This document shows, piece after piece, positions 42,101 through 51,200 of a DNA stretch of 58,102 nucleotides. The stretch comes from Pseudomonadota bacterium (GTDB taxonomy: Bacteria > Pseudomonadota > Alphaproteobacteria > Rhizobiales > Xanthobacteraceae). Location of the stretch: assembly GCA_018971625.1 (NCBI GenBank), contig JAGXAJ010000019.1:1-58102 (forward strand), in the 5' to 3' direction. Below the pieces are notes generated by a model that worked only from the letters and a program-made list of their open reading frames with translations, was not told where the DNA came from and ran no database searches. Within the stretch, counting starts at the first letter, position 1. Each line of letters opens with the position of its first letter. A program made the position numbers and the translations under genes.

Positions 42101-43042
42101 CTATTCCGGCTCCTTCGTCAAATTGGCCAGCGGGCGGCCGAAATCGGCCGCCGCCGAATCCTGCCCGATCTCGACAATGCCGCGGCGGATGGCGCGGGTC
42201 CGGGTGAAATGCTCGAACAGCGCGTCACCGTCGCCACGACGGATCGCGCGGGTAAGCTTCGACAGATCCTCGTTGAAAGTGCCGAGCATTTCCAGCACCG
42301 CGTCCTTGTTGGCGAGGAATACGTCGCGCCACATGGTCGGGTCGGAAGCCGCGATGCGGGTGAAATCGCGGAAGCCGCCGGCCGAGAAATTGATCACTTC
42401 CGACGAGGTCACCTGGCCGAGTTCGTCGGCGGTGCCGACGATGGTGTAGGCGATCAAATGCGGCAGATGGCTAGTGATCGCCAGCACCATGTCGTGATGG
42501 TCGGCGGTCATCACCTCGACCTTGGCGCCGAGTCCGGTCCAGAACGCGCGCAGTTTGTCCACCGCCGCGGGATCGGTACCCTGCGGAGGCGTGAGAATGC
42601 ACCAGCGATTGATGAACAATTCAGCGAAACCGGAATCCGGACCGGAGTGCTCGGTACCGGCGACCGGATGCGCCGGAACGAATTGCGCGCTGGCCGGCAA
42701 ATGCGGCGCCATGTCCCGCACCACCGCGCCCTTGACCGAGCCGACGTCGGAAACAATCGCGCCTGCCTTGAGGTGAGGCGCGATCTCCTGCGCCACGGGG
42801 CCGCAGGCGCCGACGGGAATGCAGAGGATGACGAGGTCGGCGTCCCTGACCGCTTCCGCATTGGTTTCCTCCACGCGGTCGACGATGCCGAGTTCGGCGA
42901 CGCGCGCGCGCGTCTTTGCCGAACGTGCAGTAGCGACGATCTCGCCGGCGAGGCGTTGCGCCCGCGCGCCGCGGGCGATCGATCCGCCGATCAGGCCGAA
43001 GCCGATCAGCGCAACCTTTTTGAATATCGGGGTGGCGTTCAT
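42101..43042 (-). CDS. Prephenate/arogenate dehydrogenase
   Basis: 313 aa from the ATG at 43042. It oxidatively decarboxylates prephenate or arogenate in tyrosine synthesis. The Rossmann motif [52 protein letters not shown] (catalytic His) and [20 protein letters not shown] mark TyrA/TyrC. Substrate preference cannot be read by eye. Its ATG overlaps the hisC stop by four bases; it ends the chorismate mutase-hisC-tyrC operon. Confidence 0.93.
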   Translation of the reverse strand: MNATPIFKKVALIGFGLIGGSIARGARAQRLAGEIVATARSAKTRARVAELGIVDRVEETNAEAVRDADLVILCIPVGACGPVAQEIAPHLKAGAIVSDVGSVKGAVVRDMAPHLPASAQFVPAHPVAGTEHSGPDSGFAELFINRWCILTPPQGTDPAAVDKLRAFWTGLGAKVEVMTADHHDMVLAITSHLPHLIAYTIVGTADELGQVTSSEVINFSAGGFRDFTRIAASDPTMWRDVFLANKDAVLEMLGTFNEDLSKLTRAIRRGDGDALFEHFTRTRAIRRGIVEIGQDSAAADFGRPLANLTKEPE

Positions 43043-44136
43043 TTGCCCGCCATGAAGGCGCGCAAGGCCTCCAGCACCAGCCGATTGGCTTCTTCGGTAC
43101 CGATGGTCATGCGCAGTGCGTGCGGCAGCCCGTAATTGTTGAGCGCGCGCAGCACCAGACCTCGTTTGGTCAGGAAGGCGTCGGCCTCGGCCGAGGTCCT
43201 GCCTTTGTCCTGCGGGAAATGGATCAGCACGAAATTCGCCACGCTCGGCGTCACCTTGAGACCGAGCTTGCCGATCTCCTCGATGAGCCAGTTGCGCCAC
43301 TTCTCGGTGTGGGTCTTCGACATCAGCTGATGCGCCGTATCCTCGAGCGCCGCCACCGCCGCCAGCATCGCCGGCGTCGACACATTGAAAGGCCCGCGAA
43401 TCCGGTTGACCGCGTCGACGACATGGGTGGGCCCGAACATCCAGCCGACTCGCAGCGCTGCCAGCCCATGGATCTTCGAAAACGTGTGGGTCATGACCGT
43501 GTTCTCGGTCGTGGCCACCAGCTCAATGCCCATCTCGTAATCGTTGCGCGACACGTAGTCTGAATAGGCGGCGTCGAGCACTAGCAGCGCGTGCGGCGGC
43601 AAGCCGGCGCGCAGCCGCTTGACCTCGTCGAACGGCAGATAGGTTCCGGTCGGGTTGTTCGGATTGGCGAGCCACACAAGTTTAGTGCGCGGCGATACCA
43701 GCTTCAGGATCGCATCGACGTTGGCGGTAAAATTCTTTTCCGGCGCGACGACATTGGTGGCGCCGTTCGCCATCGTTGCGATCGGATAGACCAGGAAGCC
43801 ATGGGTAGTCGAAATCGCCTCGTCGCCATGGCTGAGATAGGTGTGCGCCAGCAAATTGAGGATTTCGTCAGAGCCGGCGCCGCAGACGATGCGGTCGGGG
43901 TCGAGCCCGAAAGCGCGCCCGATCGCCTCGCGCAGTACCCTGGAGGTTCCTTCCGGATAGTCCTCCAGATGCGCCGCCACCTGTCTGTAGACCTCCATCG
44001 CCTTCGGCGAAGGTCCGAACGGCGTCTCGTTGGCCGACAGCTTGAACACCTTGCGCCCCGGCTCCGGTACCGGACTTTTGCCCGGCGTGTAGGGCGCAAT
44101 ATCGAGAATGCCGGGATTCGGCACCGGGCGGGACAT
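43039..44136 (-). CDS. hisC: Histidinol-phosphate aminotransferase
   Basis: 365 aa, PLP enzyme. [39 protein letters not shown] region ([20 protein letters not shown]), [28 protein letters not shown] and the PLP lysine region [19 protein letters not shown] are all present. Because it lies between chorismate mutase and prephenate dehydrogenase, it may also transaminate aromatic keto acids, as HisC paralogues do. The ATG at 44136 is used. Confidence 0.95.
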   Translation of the reverse strand: MSRPVPNPGILDIAPYTPGKSPVPEPGRKVFKLSANETPFGPSPKAMEVYRQVAAHLEDYPEGTSRVLREAIGRAFGLDPDRIVCGAGSDEILNLLAHTYLSHGDEAISTTHGFLVYPIATMANGATNVVAPEKNFTANVDAILKLVSPRTKLVWLANPNNPTGTYLPFDEVKRLRAGLPPHALLVLDAAYSDYVSRNDYEMGIELVATTENTVMTHTFSKIHGLAALRVGWMFGPTHVVDAVNRIRGPFNVSTPAMLAAVAALEDTAHQLMSKTHTEKWRNWLIEEIGKLGLKVTPSVANFVLIHFPQDKGRTSAEADAFLTKRGLVLRALNNYGLPHALRMTIGTEEANRLVLEALRAFMAGK

Positions 44137-44165
44137 CTTGAGCTCCGGATTATCGGGATGGCTTG

Positions 44166-45017
44166 TCAGGAGTTCGCTACCCCGTTCGGGGGCACCGTAT
44201 AGCGCGTTGCGTGGCTGCCGACGAGAGCCGATGCACGCACCGAGGCACCGGCCTCAATCAGCGCCAACTTGATCTTTTCAAGCCGGTTTGGGCCGGCAAT
44301 CGACACCAACAGCGCGGCGCCGTCAAAGGCGGTATCTGGCACCGCGACGATTTCGGCCAGCGGCGACAAGGCGCGCGCGATCTCGGCATTCCAGCCGGAC
44401 ACCCGCACGCTCCACGTCTCGATTTCGGTTACCATGGCGCTGTCGGCGACCCGCGACACCACGAACACCGGGAGCGCTGCCGGATGGTCGGCGCGCTCGA
44501 CGAACGGCAGCCGCGCGATGATCTTGGGTGCGCCATCGGCTTCGAGCGTGGTCCACCACGCGATGCGGCTGGAGGTGGCGGAAACCAGCGCCAGATCGCC
44601 TTTCGATTTGGCGACCGCCTCGACCGCGGCGGAAGCGCTGAAATGCGAGATGTAGGGAACGGTGAAGCCGAAATGAAATCGCGCCGAATCCCGCATTGTG
44701 GATTCGCCGAGCGAGACGTCGGCATGGATCGAGAACGGCGCCTGCACATAGGTGAAGGTCGAGATGATGACTCGCCAGATGCTCTCGATCGTATCGAGCG
44801 GCAGGATGCCGCGATGGCGTTGCACCAGCCGGCGCATCATGTCGGCCTCGCGCGCCGGACGGAATGCCGAGCCGATCTCCTGGGTTTGCTTGACCGAAAT
44901 CAGCCGATCGATGATGTCGCCGCGGGCCATCAGCAAGCGATGGATCTGCTCGTCGATGCTGTCGATTTCCTTGCGCAGTTCTTGCAGCGATGGCGGAGCG
45001 GGGGGCGTTTGCGACAT
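44166..45017 (-). CDS. Chorismate mutase with a degenerate prephenate dehydratase-like C-terminus
   Basis: 283 aa. An AroQ-type chorismate mutase domain covers about residues 10-95 ([20 protein letters not shown], then [31 protein letters not shown]). The remaining ~185 residues have PDT-like spacing ([48 protein letters not shown], then an ACT-like [20 protein letters not shown]) but not the usual TRF motif; VVSR stands there. It heads the leftward hisC-tyrC operon and is divergent from metX. Confidence 0.88.
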   Translation of the reverse strand: MSQTPPAPPSLQELRKEIDSIDEQIHRLLMARGDIIDRLISVKQTQEIGSAFRPAREADMMRRLVQRHRGILPLDTIESIWRVIISTFTYVQAPFSIHADVSLGESTMRDSARFHFGFTVPYISHFSASAAVEAVAKSKGDLALVSATSSRIAWWTTLEADGAPKIIARLPFVERADHPAALPVFVVSRVADSAMVTEIETWSVRVSGWNAEIARALSPLAEIVAVPDTAFDGAALLVSIAGPNRLEKIKLALIEAGASVRASALVGSHATRYTVPPNGVANS

Positions 45018-45263
45018 ACGAAAACCCAAATGGACGGTTTCCAGACCGGATTGTCAGGAAGCATGCCTCATCCTGGGAAGCGGCGTCTTCACCGCATCTC
45101 GAAGGATGGTGTGTTCTCTCTCATGGTTTGCCACGGCGCAAGTGCGCCTCCTCACCATGAGGGCCTGCGATAACGGGACGGCTTGTCGCGGCCGACACGG
45201 GTACCTCCTTAACCCCAAGATCGCCTTGACGAAAAGCCGGCTCGTGACTATGTTTTCGGTGTT

Positions 45264-45323
45264 CGTGGTCATTTGAGCCGGCCGGCTTGCAGCCACGTTA
45301 AACAACTCGCTAAACAGGCCGGG
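45264..45323 (+). ncRNA. SAM-II riboswitch aptamer upstream of metX
   Basis: P1 pairs CGTGGT (45264-45269) with GCCACG (45292-45297). The conserved CATTTGAGCC, CTTGCAGCC, ACGTTAAACAA and GCTAAA blocks appear in order, as in the SAM-II consensus. Loop bases CCGGCC (45278-45283) can pair with GGCCGG (45317-45322) to make the pseudoknot that binds S-adenosylmethionine. It lies 69 bases before metX, the classic alphaproteobacterial target. Confidence 0.93.
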
Positions 45324-45369
45324 GACAATTCTGATCCCGGCCGAACCCATGTTCAGGCCGGGTTTTTTT
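45317..45369 (+). terminator. SAM-II expression platform: mutually exclusive antiterminator and terminator
   Basis: Three segments: A GGCCGGG (45317-45323), B CCCGGCC (45336-45342) and C GGCCGGG (45356-45362), then seven T (45363-45369). B pairs perfectly with C to give a strong intrinsic terminator, or with A to prevent it. A is also the pseudoknot strand, so bound SAM should free B for the terminator and switch metX off. Pairings are seen directly; the ligand effect follows from known SAM-II behaviour. Confidence 0.85.
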
Positions 45370-45391
45370 GGCCTGCTTTTTAGAGGCGGCG

Positions 45392-46621
45392 ATGCCTTCG
45401 GAAGAGTCCCGTGCCACGATCACGGATACGCAATCGATAGCGAGCCCGGCAATCAACGCCGAGGATCGCGCGCAGGAGGCGGACCATCCAAGTTCGCTGG
45501 TGGCGAAGTTCGGCGTCGACCAGCCGCTGCAGCTCGATTGCGGCATCGATCTCTCGCCGTTCCAGATCGCCTATCAGACTTACGGCCGGCTTAATGCCGA
45601 TCGCTCCAACGCCATCCTGGTGCTCCACGCGCTGACCGGCGATCAACACGTCGCCAATACTCATCCCGTGACCGGCAAGCCCGGCTGGTGGGAAACCATG
45701 ATTGGTCCGGGCCGGCCGCTCGATACCGATCGTTACTTCATCATCTGCTCGAACGTGATCGGCGGCTGCATGGGCTCGACCGGCCCCGCCTCCACCAATC
45801 CCGTCAACGGCAAATTGTGGGGACTGGATTTTCCGATCATCACCATTCCCGATATGGTGCGCGCGCAGACCATGCTGATCGACCGGCTCGGCATCGAGAC
45901 GCTGTTCTGCGTGGTCGGCGGCTCGATGGGCGGCATGCAGGCATTGCAATGGACCGCGGCCTATCCCAAACGGGTGTTCTCGGCGCTGGCGGTGGCGTGC
46001 AGCACGCGGCATTCGGCGCAGAACATCGCGTTCCACGAACTCGGCCGCCAGGCCGTGATGGCCGATCCCGACTGGCACCATGGCCGCTATTTCGAGCAGG
46101 GCACTCATCCGCATCGCGGCCTCGGCGTCGCGCGGATGGCTGCGCACATCACCTACCTGTCGGATGCGGCGTTGCATCGGAAATTCGGCCGTCGGATGCA
46201 GGACCGCGATTTGCCGACCTTCTCGTTCGATGCAGACTTTCAGGTCGAGAGCTATCTGCGCCATCAAGGCTCGTCCTTTGTCGAGCGCTTCGATGCCAAC
46301 AGCTATCTCTATCTAACCCGGGCGATGGACTATTTCGATATCGCAGCCGATCATGACGGGGTGCTGGCGCGGGCGTTTCGCGGCATCCAGACCCGCTTTT
46401 GCGTGGTGTCGTTCACCAGCGACTGGCTGTTCCCGACGCCGGAATCCCGCGCCCTGGTGCATGCCCTGAATGCCTCGAGCGCGCGGGTGTCCTTTGCCGA
46501 GATCGAGACCGATCGCGGCCACGACGCCTTCCTGCTCGACGTGCCCGAATTCTTCGACATCTCGCGCGCATTCCTGCAATCGGCGGCCGCCGCGCGCGGC
46601 CTGACAAGGGCGGATGGCTGA
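45392..46621 (+). CDS. metX: Homoserine O-acetyltransferase
   Basis: 409 aa from the ATG at 45392, after AGAGGCGGCG. It is an alpha/beta-hydrolase that acylates homoserine for methionine synthesis. [40 protein letters not shown], the nucleophile elbow [37 protein letters not shown] with the Asp, and [17 protein letters not shown] with the His form the catalytic set. Controlled by the SAM-II riboswitch and terminator upstream; metW overlaps by eight bases. Confidence 0.97.
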   Translation: MPSEESRATITDTQSIASPAINAEDRAQEADHPSSLVAKFGVDQPLQLDCGIDLSPFQIAYQTYGRLNADRSNAILVLHALTGDQHVANTHPVTGKPGWWETMIGPGRPLDTDRYFIICSNVIGGCMGSTGPASTNPVNGKLWGLDFPIITIPDMVRAQTMLIDRLGIETLFCVVGGSMGGMQALQWTAAYPKRVFSALAVACSTRHSAQNIAFHELGRQAVMADPDWHHGRYFEQGTHPHRGLGVARMAAHITYLSDAALHRKFGRRMQDRDLPTFSFDADFQVESYLRHQGSSFVERFDANSYLYLTRAMDYFDIAADHDGVLARAFRGIQTRFCVVSFTSDWLFPTPESRALVHALNASSARVSFAEIETDRGHDAFLLDVPEFFDISRAFLQSAAAARGLTRADG

Positions 46622-47288
46622 GATGGCGCAGCAACAAATACTGCCGCTGAATGGTCTCGTGCAGGACGCCGCCGTTCATTATCGCGGCGACCATCTGCTG
46701 GTGGCGGAAATGGTCGAACGCGGCTCCAAGGTGCTCGATGTCGGCTGTGGCGAAGGCGACTTGTTGCAGCTGTTGGAAGCCCGCGGCATCGACGGGCGCG
46801 GCATCGAGCTGTCGCGCGAGGGCGTCAACCGCTGCGTCGCCAAGGGGCTTGCGGTGGTGCAGGGCGACGCCGACGCGGATCTTGTCAACTATCCCGACGA
46901 CGCCTTCGACTATGTGATCCTGTCGCAAACGCTGCAGGCGACCCGGCAGCCGCGCGTGGTGCTGGAGAACCTGCTGCGGATCGGGCACCGCGCCATCGTC
47001 TCGTTCCCCAATTTCGGCTTCTGGAAAATGCGGCTGCAGCTATTGGTCGGTGGTCACATGCCGCGCACCGAGAACCTGCCGGCGACCTGGTACGACACGG
47101 CGAACATCCATTTCTGCACCATCAAGGATTTCGTGCAGCTCTGCGACGAGATCAACGTCAAGATGGAGCGCGCGGTCGCGCTCGATCTCCATGGCCGTCC
47201 GTTGCGAGTCAATCTGCCCTGGTGGTTCTGGAATCTGTTCGGCGAGCAGGGTGTGTTTTTGCTCAGCCGGGCGGGGAAGGGGAAATAG
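46614..47288 (+). CDS. metW: Methionine biosynthesis protein MetW
   Basis: 224 aa, a SAM-dependent methyltransferase-fold protein. [20 protein letters not shown] is the SAM motif [41 protein letters not shown] and [20 protein letters not shown] complete the MetW pattern. MetW binds and boosts MetX in related bacteria. Its ATG at 46614 overlaps the metX end; ATG 46623 is possible. It is co-transcribed with metX under riboswitch control. Confidence 0.95.
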   Translation: MAEMAQQQILPLNGLVQDAAVHYRGDHLLVAEMVERGSKVLDVGCGEGDLLQLLEARGIDGRGIELSREGVNRCVAKGLAVVQGDADADLVNYPDDAFDYVILSQTLQATRQPRVVLENLLRIGHRAIVSFPNFGFWKMRLQLLVGGHMPRTENLPATWYDTANIHFCTIKDFVQLCDEINVKMERAVALDLHGRPLRVNLPWWFWNLFGEQGVFLLSRAGKGK

Positions 47289-47363
47289 ATCTCCTTGTTG
47301 AAATGCGAGCGACGCTCAACTGCAAAGGTAATAATTGATGCCGTAGGCAGGACGGCGCGAAGC

Positions 47364-48932
47364 TCACGGTGACAGTCGTTCGGCGATGTGGTCGCCAACC
47401 CGGAGCGCATTGGCGATAATCGTCAGCGTCGGATTGACCGCGCCGATCGACGGGAAGAAGCTTGCATCTGTCACGTACAAGTTATCGATCCCATGCGCCT
47501 TGCAGTTGAGATCGAGGACCGATTGTTTCGGATCGGTTCCGAACCGCAGCGTGCCGGCCTGATGGGCCGTACCCCCGATCGGCACGTCCTTGCCGAGATA
47601 AAGCGACCGCTCAAAAAGATGTGGGTGAACATTCAGTTTGCCGGATAGATCGCGCAGTTTCTGTTTCAGGCGGCGGTGCGCTTCCAGATTGGTGGGCGTC
47701 AGATCGAGATTGACGCGATCGCCGTCATAGAAGATCCGGTTCTGCGGAAGCGGCAGGTCTTCCGAGGTAAGCCAGAAATCGATCGAGTGTTGGGCAAGCC
47801 ACTCAAACGGCTTGTTCGGAAACCACTGCAGAAATCCCGGCAATCCTTCGCCGTGAATCTGGGTGCCGTCCGATTTGCCCACCATCTGGATGTGACCCAA
47901 CGGAAAATCCCAGTCGTCGGCGCCGAAATAGAAGTCGTTCAAGCCGAGCGTCTTCTGGAATCTGGTCGGGTTCGGCGTCTGCGAGATCGCAAGAATCGTG
48001 GTGTTGTTGTGCCGCATGTAATTGCGGCCCACCAGCCCGGAGCTGTTGGCAAGTCCATTGGGGTGATCGTTATTGCCAGATCGAAGCATCAACAACGCCG
48101 ATGACAGCGCCCCGCAGGCCACAACGACGATATCCGCCGTGAAGGTCGTGGTACGGTCATCGCTTAGGACCTCGACGCCAGAGATTCGAGCACCATTCGA
48201 GTCGGTGGTAAGCCGCATCACCTTGCTGTTGGTCCGCAGCGTCAGATTGTCATGCGCCTTCAGCGCCGGATCGACGCAAATGATCTGCGCATCGGCCTTG
48301 CCGTTGGTCAGGCAGGGATAGCCGTCAAAAGCGTTGCACCTGATGCAGGGAGAATGCGGCAATGCGTGGCCGTCTTGCTCATCGAGCAGGATACCGACCG
48401 GCAGGTGAAAGGGGTGATGGCCTTCGCGTTTGAGACCGTCGAACAGTTCCTGGATGCGCGGTTCGTGCGTCAGCGGCGGATATGCATAAGGTTTTTTCGA
48501 AGGTGGCTCAGTGGGGTCTTCACCGCGCAGCCCATGGACGTGATAGAGTTCTTCCGCGGCCTGGTAGTATGGCTCGAAAGCATCGTATTTCACGGGCCAG
48601 CCCGGCGAAATTCCGTCCGGATGGCGGATTTCGTCGAAGTCCTGCGCGCGCAGCCGCAGCAGCACGCCGCCATAAACCTTGCTGTTGCCGCCGACAAAAT
48701 AGTGAAGCCCGGGATGGAAGCTATTGCCGTCCGAGCTGTACCAAAGCTCCTTTGCCTGGTACCGCGCATCCATGAACACGGCCTGGGTATCCCAGTTCTC
48801 GCGCTCGCGCGGCAGGTAGTCGCCGCGTTCAAGCAAAAGAATGCGCTTGCCGGTTTGGGCGAGCCGCCAGGCCATGGTGCCGCCGCCCGGTCCCGAGCCG
48901 ACGATGATAACGTCATAGTGTTCGTCATTCAT
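47364..48932 (-). CDS. GMC-family FAD-dependent oxidoreductase
   Basis: 522 aa. The N-terminal dinucleotide motif YDVIIVGSGPGGGTMAWRLA and KRILLLERGDYLPRE bind FAD; FHPGLHYFVGGNSKVYGGVL is the GMC signature region, and GTAHQAGTLRFGTDPKQSVL, then SFFPSIGAVNPTLTIIANAL form the C-terminal GMC_oxred_C block with the active-site His (GTAHQAG). The substrate is unknown; an alcohol or sugar is likely. It lacks a Tat signal and is divergent from DoxX. Confidence 0.93.
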   Translation of the reverse strand: MNDEHYDVIIVGSGPGGGTMAWRLAQTGKRILLLERGDYLPRERENWDTQAVFMDARYQAKELWYSSDGNSFHPGLHYFVGGNSKVYGGVLLRLRAQDFDEIRHPDGISPGWPVKYDAFEPYYQAAEELYHVHGLRGEDPTEPPSKKPYAYPPLTHEPRIQELFDGLKREGHHPFHLPVGILLDEQDGHALPHSPCIRCNAFDGYPCLTNGKADAQIICVDPALKAHDNLTLRTNSKVMRLTTDSNGARISGVEVLSDDRTTTFTADIVVVACGALSSALLMLRSGNNDHPNGLANSSGLVGRNYMRHNNTTILAISQTPNPTRFQKTLGLNDFYFGADDWDFPLGHIQMVGKSDGTQIHGEGLPGFLQWFPNKPFEWLAQHSIDFWLTSEDLPLPQNRIFYDGDRVNLDLTPTNLEAHRRLKQKLRDLSGKLNVHPHLFERSLYLGKDVPIGGTAHQAGTLRFGTDPKQSVLDLNCKAHGIDNLYVTDASFFPSIGAVNPTLTIIANALRVGDHIAERLSP

Positions 48933-49043
48933 GGTCGGTTTTGCCTTCCAGGACGTTTATGACTAACTCTTTCGAGGCGGACTTGTGCCCGCTCGGCCAT
49001 AATGGCGCGCGAAGTCCGTGATGAACGACCCCGGTGACCTCGC

Positions 49044-49526
49044 ATGATCAGTTTGGGCATGGTTCTGACGCTGGCCATCCGCGTGGTTCTGGTCCTTCTG
49101 TTCTTACCATTCAGCGCGCTCGACAAGCTGCTCAACTTCAGGGGAGCTGTCGCTCAGGCGCAAGAGGTTGCTCCGAACCGGACGATTGCTGCCGGACTAA
49201 TTGTGGCGGGTCTTTGCGTCGAACTGTTCATGTCGCTGGGCGTCGTGACCGGAATCGCGGACCGTGCCTGCGCCTTCGTGTTGGCGGGCTATTGCGCGGT
49301 CACAGCGCTGCTATGGAAGCCATTCTGGAAGCCAGGGGACTTCTGGAGGTCAAGCACCGGGCAGGGAAGGACCTTGTTCTGGGATTTTCTCAAGAATTTT
49401 GCACTCGGCGCCGGCTTTCTGCTGATTGCATTCGGTACCGATACGGCTTCGATCAGCCAATTCATCGCCCACCCAACGGTTTCCTCACATCCTTATCGGA
49501 CGGCAGGGCAACCGGTACGGCGATGA
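49044..49526 (+). CDS. DoxX-family membrane protein
   Basis: 160 aa with four membrane helices (GMVLTLAIRVVLVLLFLPFS, IAAGLIVAGLCVELFMSLGV, ACAFVLAGYCAVTALLWKPF, DFLKNFALGAGFLLIAFG). FLPFSALDKLLNFRGAV and the LLWKPFWKPGDFW loop match the DoxX/DoxD family, often redox-linked. The VOC gene starts within its last four bases (ATGA), showing translational coupling. It is transcribed away from the GMC gene. Confidence 0.88.
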   Translation: MISLGMVLTLAIRVVLVLLFLPFSALDKLLNFRGAVAQAQEVAPNRTIAAGLIVAGLCVELFMSLGVVTGIADRACAFVLAGYCAVTALLWKPFWKPGDFWRSSTGQGRTLFWDFLKNFALGAGFLLIAFGTDTASISQFIAHPTVSSHPYRTAGQPVRR

Positions 49527-50410
49527 AACGTGCTCCGACCCGATGCCTTGCGCGAATCGAAATGGTTTCCGCCGATCCGGAGGCCTTGGCCGAATTCTAT
49601 CTGGCCGCGTTTGGATTTCTGGGATGTGGCAGCGGTCCTTCCTCCGTTATGGGCGGCGGCATCGAACTTCGGCTGGGTCGCCAGATGATCAAACTTATCC
49701 GTGCCGGACCGGGCGGCCGGTTTTATCCCGCGGATGTTGCGGGCTGGAGCCCGCTGTTCCAGCACATTGCGATTGTCGTGGCGGACATGGCGCGTGCCTA
49801 CGCGCATCTCTGCACCATTCCGGCATGGCAACCGATCTCAACATCGGGACCCCAGCTTTTGCCGGCTGCGTCCGGGGGTGTCAGCGCATTCAAATTTCGC
49901 GATCCCGAAGGTCATCCGCTGGAATTGATAGCGTTTCCGCCCAATGCTGTTCCGGAGCCATGGCGTGCGTCCGCGCAGGGTATTTATCTGGGCATCGATC
50001 ATTCCGCGATCTCGGTTTCCAACACGGCGATCAGCGTCGATTTCTATGAAAGCCTCGGCCTGGGTCGCAGTGGCGGCTCGTTCAATGTTGGCCGGGAGCA
50101 AGCCCTGCTCGACGGCGTGTCTGACCCGATGGTCGAAGTCACCTCGCTGACGCCCGCGCAGACGACACCGCATGTCGAGTTGTTGTGCTACCGGGGCGAT
50201 TTTGACCGGCGCGTGCGCGCCCAGGACCCCGATGATGTGATCGCCAGCCGGCTGGTGCTCGCAGTCGAAAATCGCGCCATTCTCGAAGCCCTCTGCACGG
50301 ACCACTCCGCTGCGCTGTTGTCCGGGCCGGCATCGCGGGCCAAAGACCTGCATTGTGCTTTGATGCGCGATCCCGACGGGCACTTGATTTGGCTTGAGGC
50401 TTCGGCTTGA
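49523..50410 (+). CDS. VOC (glyoxalase/dioxygenase superfamily) protein with two modules
   Basis: 295 aa. Two VOC modules: residues about 8-140 (RIEMVSADPEALAEFYLAAF, then GWSPLFQHIAIVVADMARAY, FKFRDPEGHPLELIAFP) and 150-290 (IDHSAISVSNTAISVDFYES, then DLHCALMRDPDGHLIWLEAS). His in each module (QHIAIV, DHSAIS) and Glu in HPLELI are possible metal ligands. Substrate is unknown. The ATG at 49523 overlaps doxX by four bases. Confidence 0.9.
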   Translation: MKRAPTRCLARIEMVSADPEALAEFYLAAFGFLGCGSGPSSVMGGGIELRLGRQMIKLIRAGPGGRFYPADVAGWSPLFQHIAIVVADMARAYAHLCTIPAWQPISTSGPQLLPAASGGVSAFKFRDPEGHPLELIAFPPNAVPEPWRASAQGIYLGIDHSAISVSNTAISVDFYESLGLGRSGGSFNVGREQALLDGVSDPMVEVTSLTPAQTTPHVELLCYRGDFDRRVRAQDPDDVIASRLVLAVENRAILEALCTDHSAALLSGPASRAKDLHCALMRDPDGHLIWLEASA

Positions 50411-50449
50411 GGATGAGGGCGGTAGCCGACGCCATCGGCTCAACTCCGC

Positions 50450-50896
50450 CTAAAATTTTGCGATCAGCGCCACGCCCGCGATCATCAGCACGCATCCCGC
50501 CAAACGCGGCAGGCTGGCGGAATGCTGTGCAAAGCCGATCCAGCCGAAATGGTCGAGCAGAACAGAGAAAATGAGCTGGCCCGCGACGACGAGGCCGATC
50601 AACGCGCCTGCGCCCAGACGCGGGGCAAGAAGAATGTTTCCGGTGAGGTAGATTGTTCCCATCAAGCCGCCGGCAAGCCAGGCATACCACGGCGCGGCGC
50701 GTACCATTTCGCGGGATGGCCATTCCGGGGTCAGCGACCATGTCAGGATCGCCGTGGCAATAAGGCCGATCGCCATGTTGACGGCAGCCGGGATGTAGTT
50801 GTTGCCGAGCGCTTTCCCCAGCAGCGCGTTGGTCGCAACTTGTGTCGTCAGGACGATGCCGAGAAGGACTGCGAAAGGTGCAAAAAGCCAGCTCAT
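50450..50896 (-). CDS. DMT-superfamily small transporter (YdcZ/DUF606)
   Basis: 148 aa with five membrane helices. LFAPFAVLLGIVLTTQVATN, ALGNNYIPAAVNMAIGLIAT, PWYAWLAGGLMGTIYLTGNI, LGAGALIGLVVAGQLIFSVL and LLDHFGWIGFAQHSASLPRL are the DUF606 blocks. Such half-size DMT proteins often act as pairs; a partner is not in the window. It converges with the VOC gene. Confidence 0.92.
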   Translation of the reverse strand: MSWLFAPFAVLLGIVLTTQVATNALLGKALGNNYIPAAVNMAIGLIATAILTWSLTPEWPSREMVRAAPWYAWLAGGLMGTIYLTGNILLAPRLGAGALIGLVVAGQLIFSVLLDHFGWIGFAQHSASLPRLAGCVLMIAGVALIAKF

Positions 50897-51071
50897 GATG
50901 TGTCGTGCTCCGGACCTGCAGGATACGATCGCGCCCTCGCACTGTCACCTTCGTGCAGCGCGGGCGGATTGCGGTCACCTGACTTATCGAGGGTACGACA
51001 AGAGCTGCTCGGCCAATACGGCCGGCGATTCCGATCCGCATTGCCGTCACAGGGCGCGACCGGTCAACCCC

Positions 51072-51200
51072 TTACCAGTGCTGCAGATGCGCCGCGATGT
51101 CGATCGCGCCCGCCAGGATAAAGACGATCAGCAGCAGCGGCCAAAGCGAGCCGCGATATTCCCGCCTGATCTGTTGAGGCATTCCAAAATTTCGAGCCAT
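51072..51200 (-). CDS. Hypothetical 42-aa single-pass membrane protein
   Basis: ATG at 51200 preceded by a G-rich ribosome-binding site (GGGGGGGAACC). The N-terminal ARNFGMPQQIRREYRGSLW is followed by one helix, PLLLIVFILAGAIDIAAHL. The open frame extends upstream without any family signal, so the short form is preferred. The type is recurrent in Bradyrhizobium; function is unknown. Confidence 0.5.
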   Translation of the reverse strand: MARNFGMPQQIRREYRGSLWPLLLIVFILAGAIDIAAHLQHW

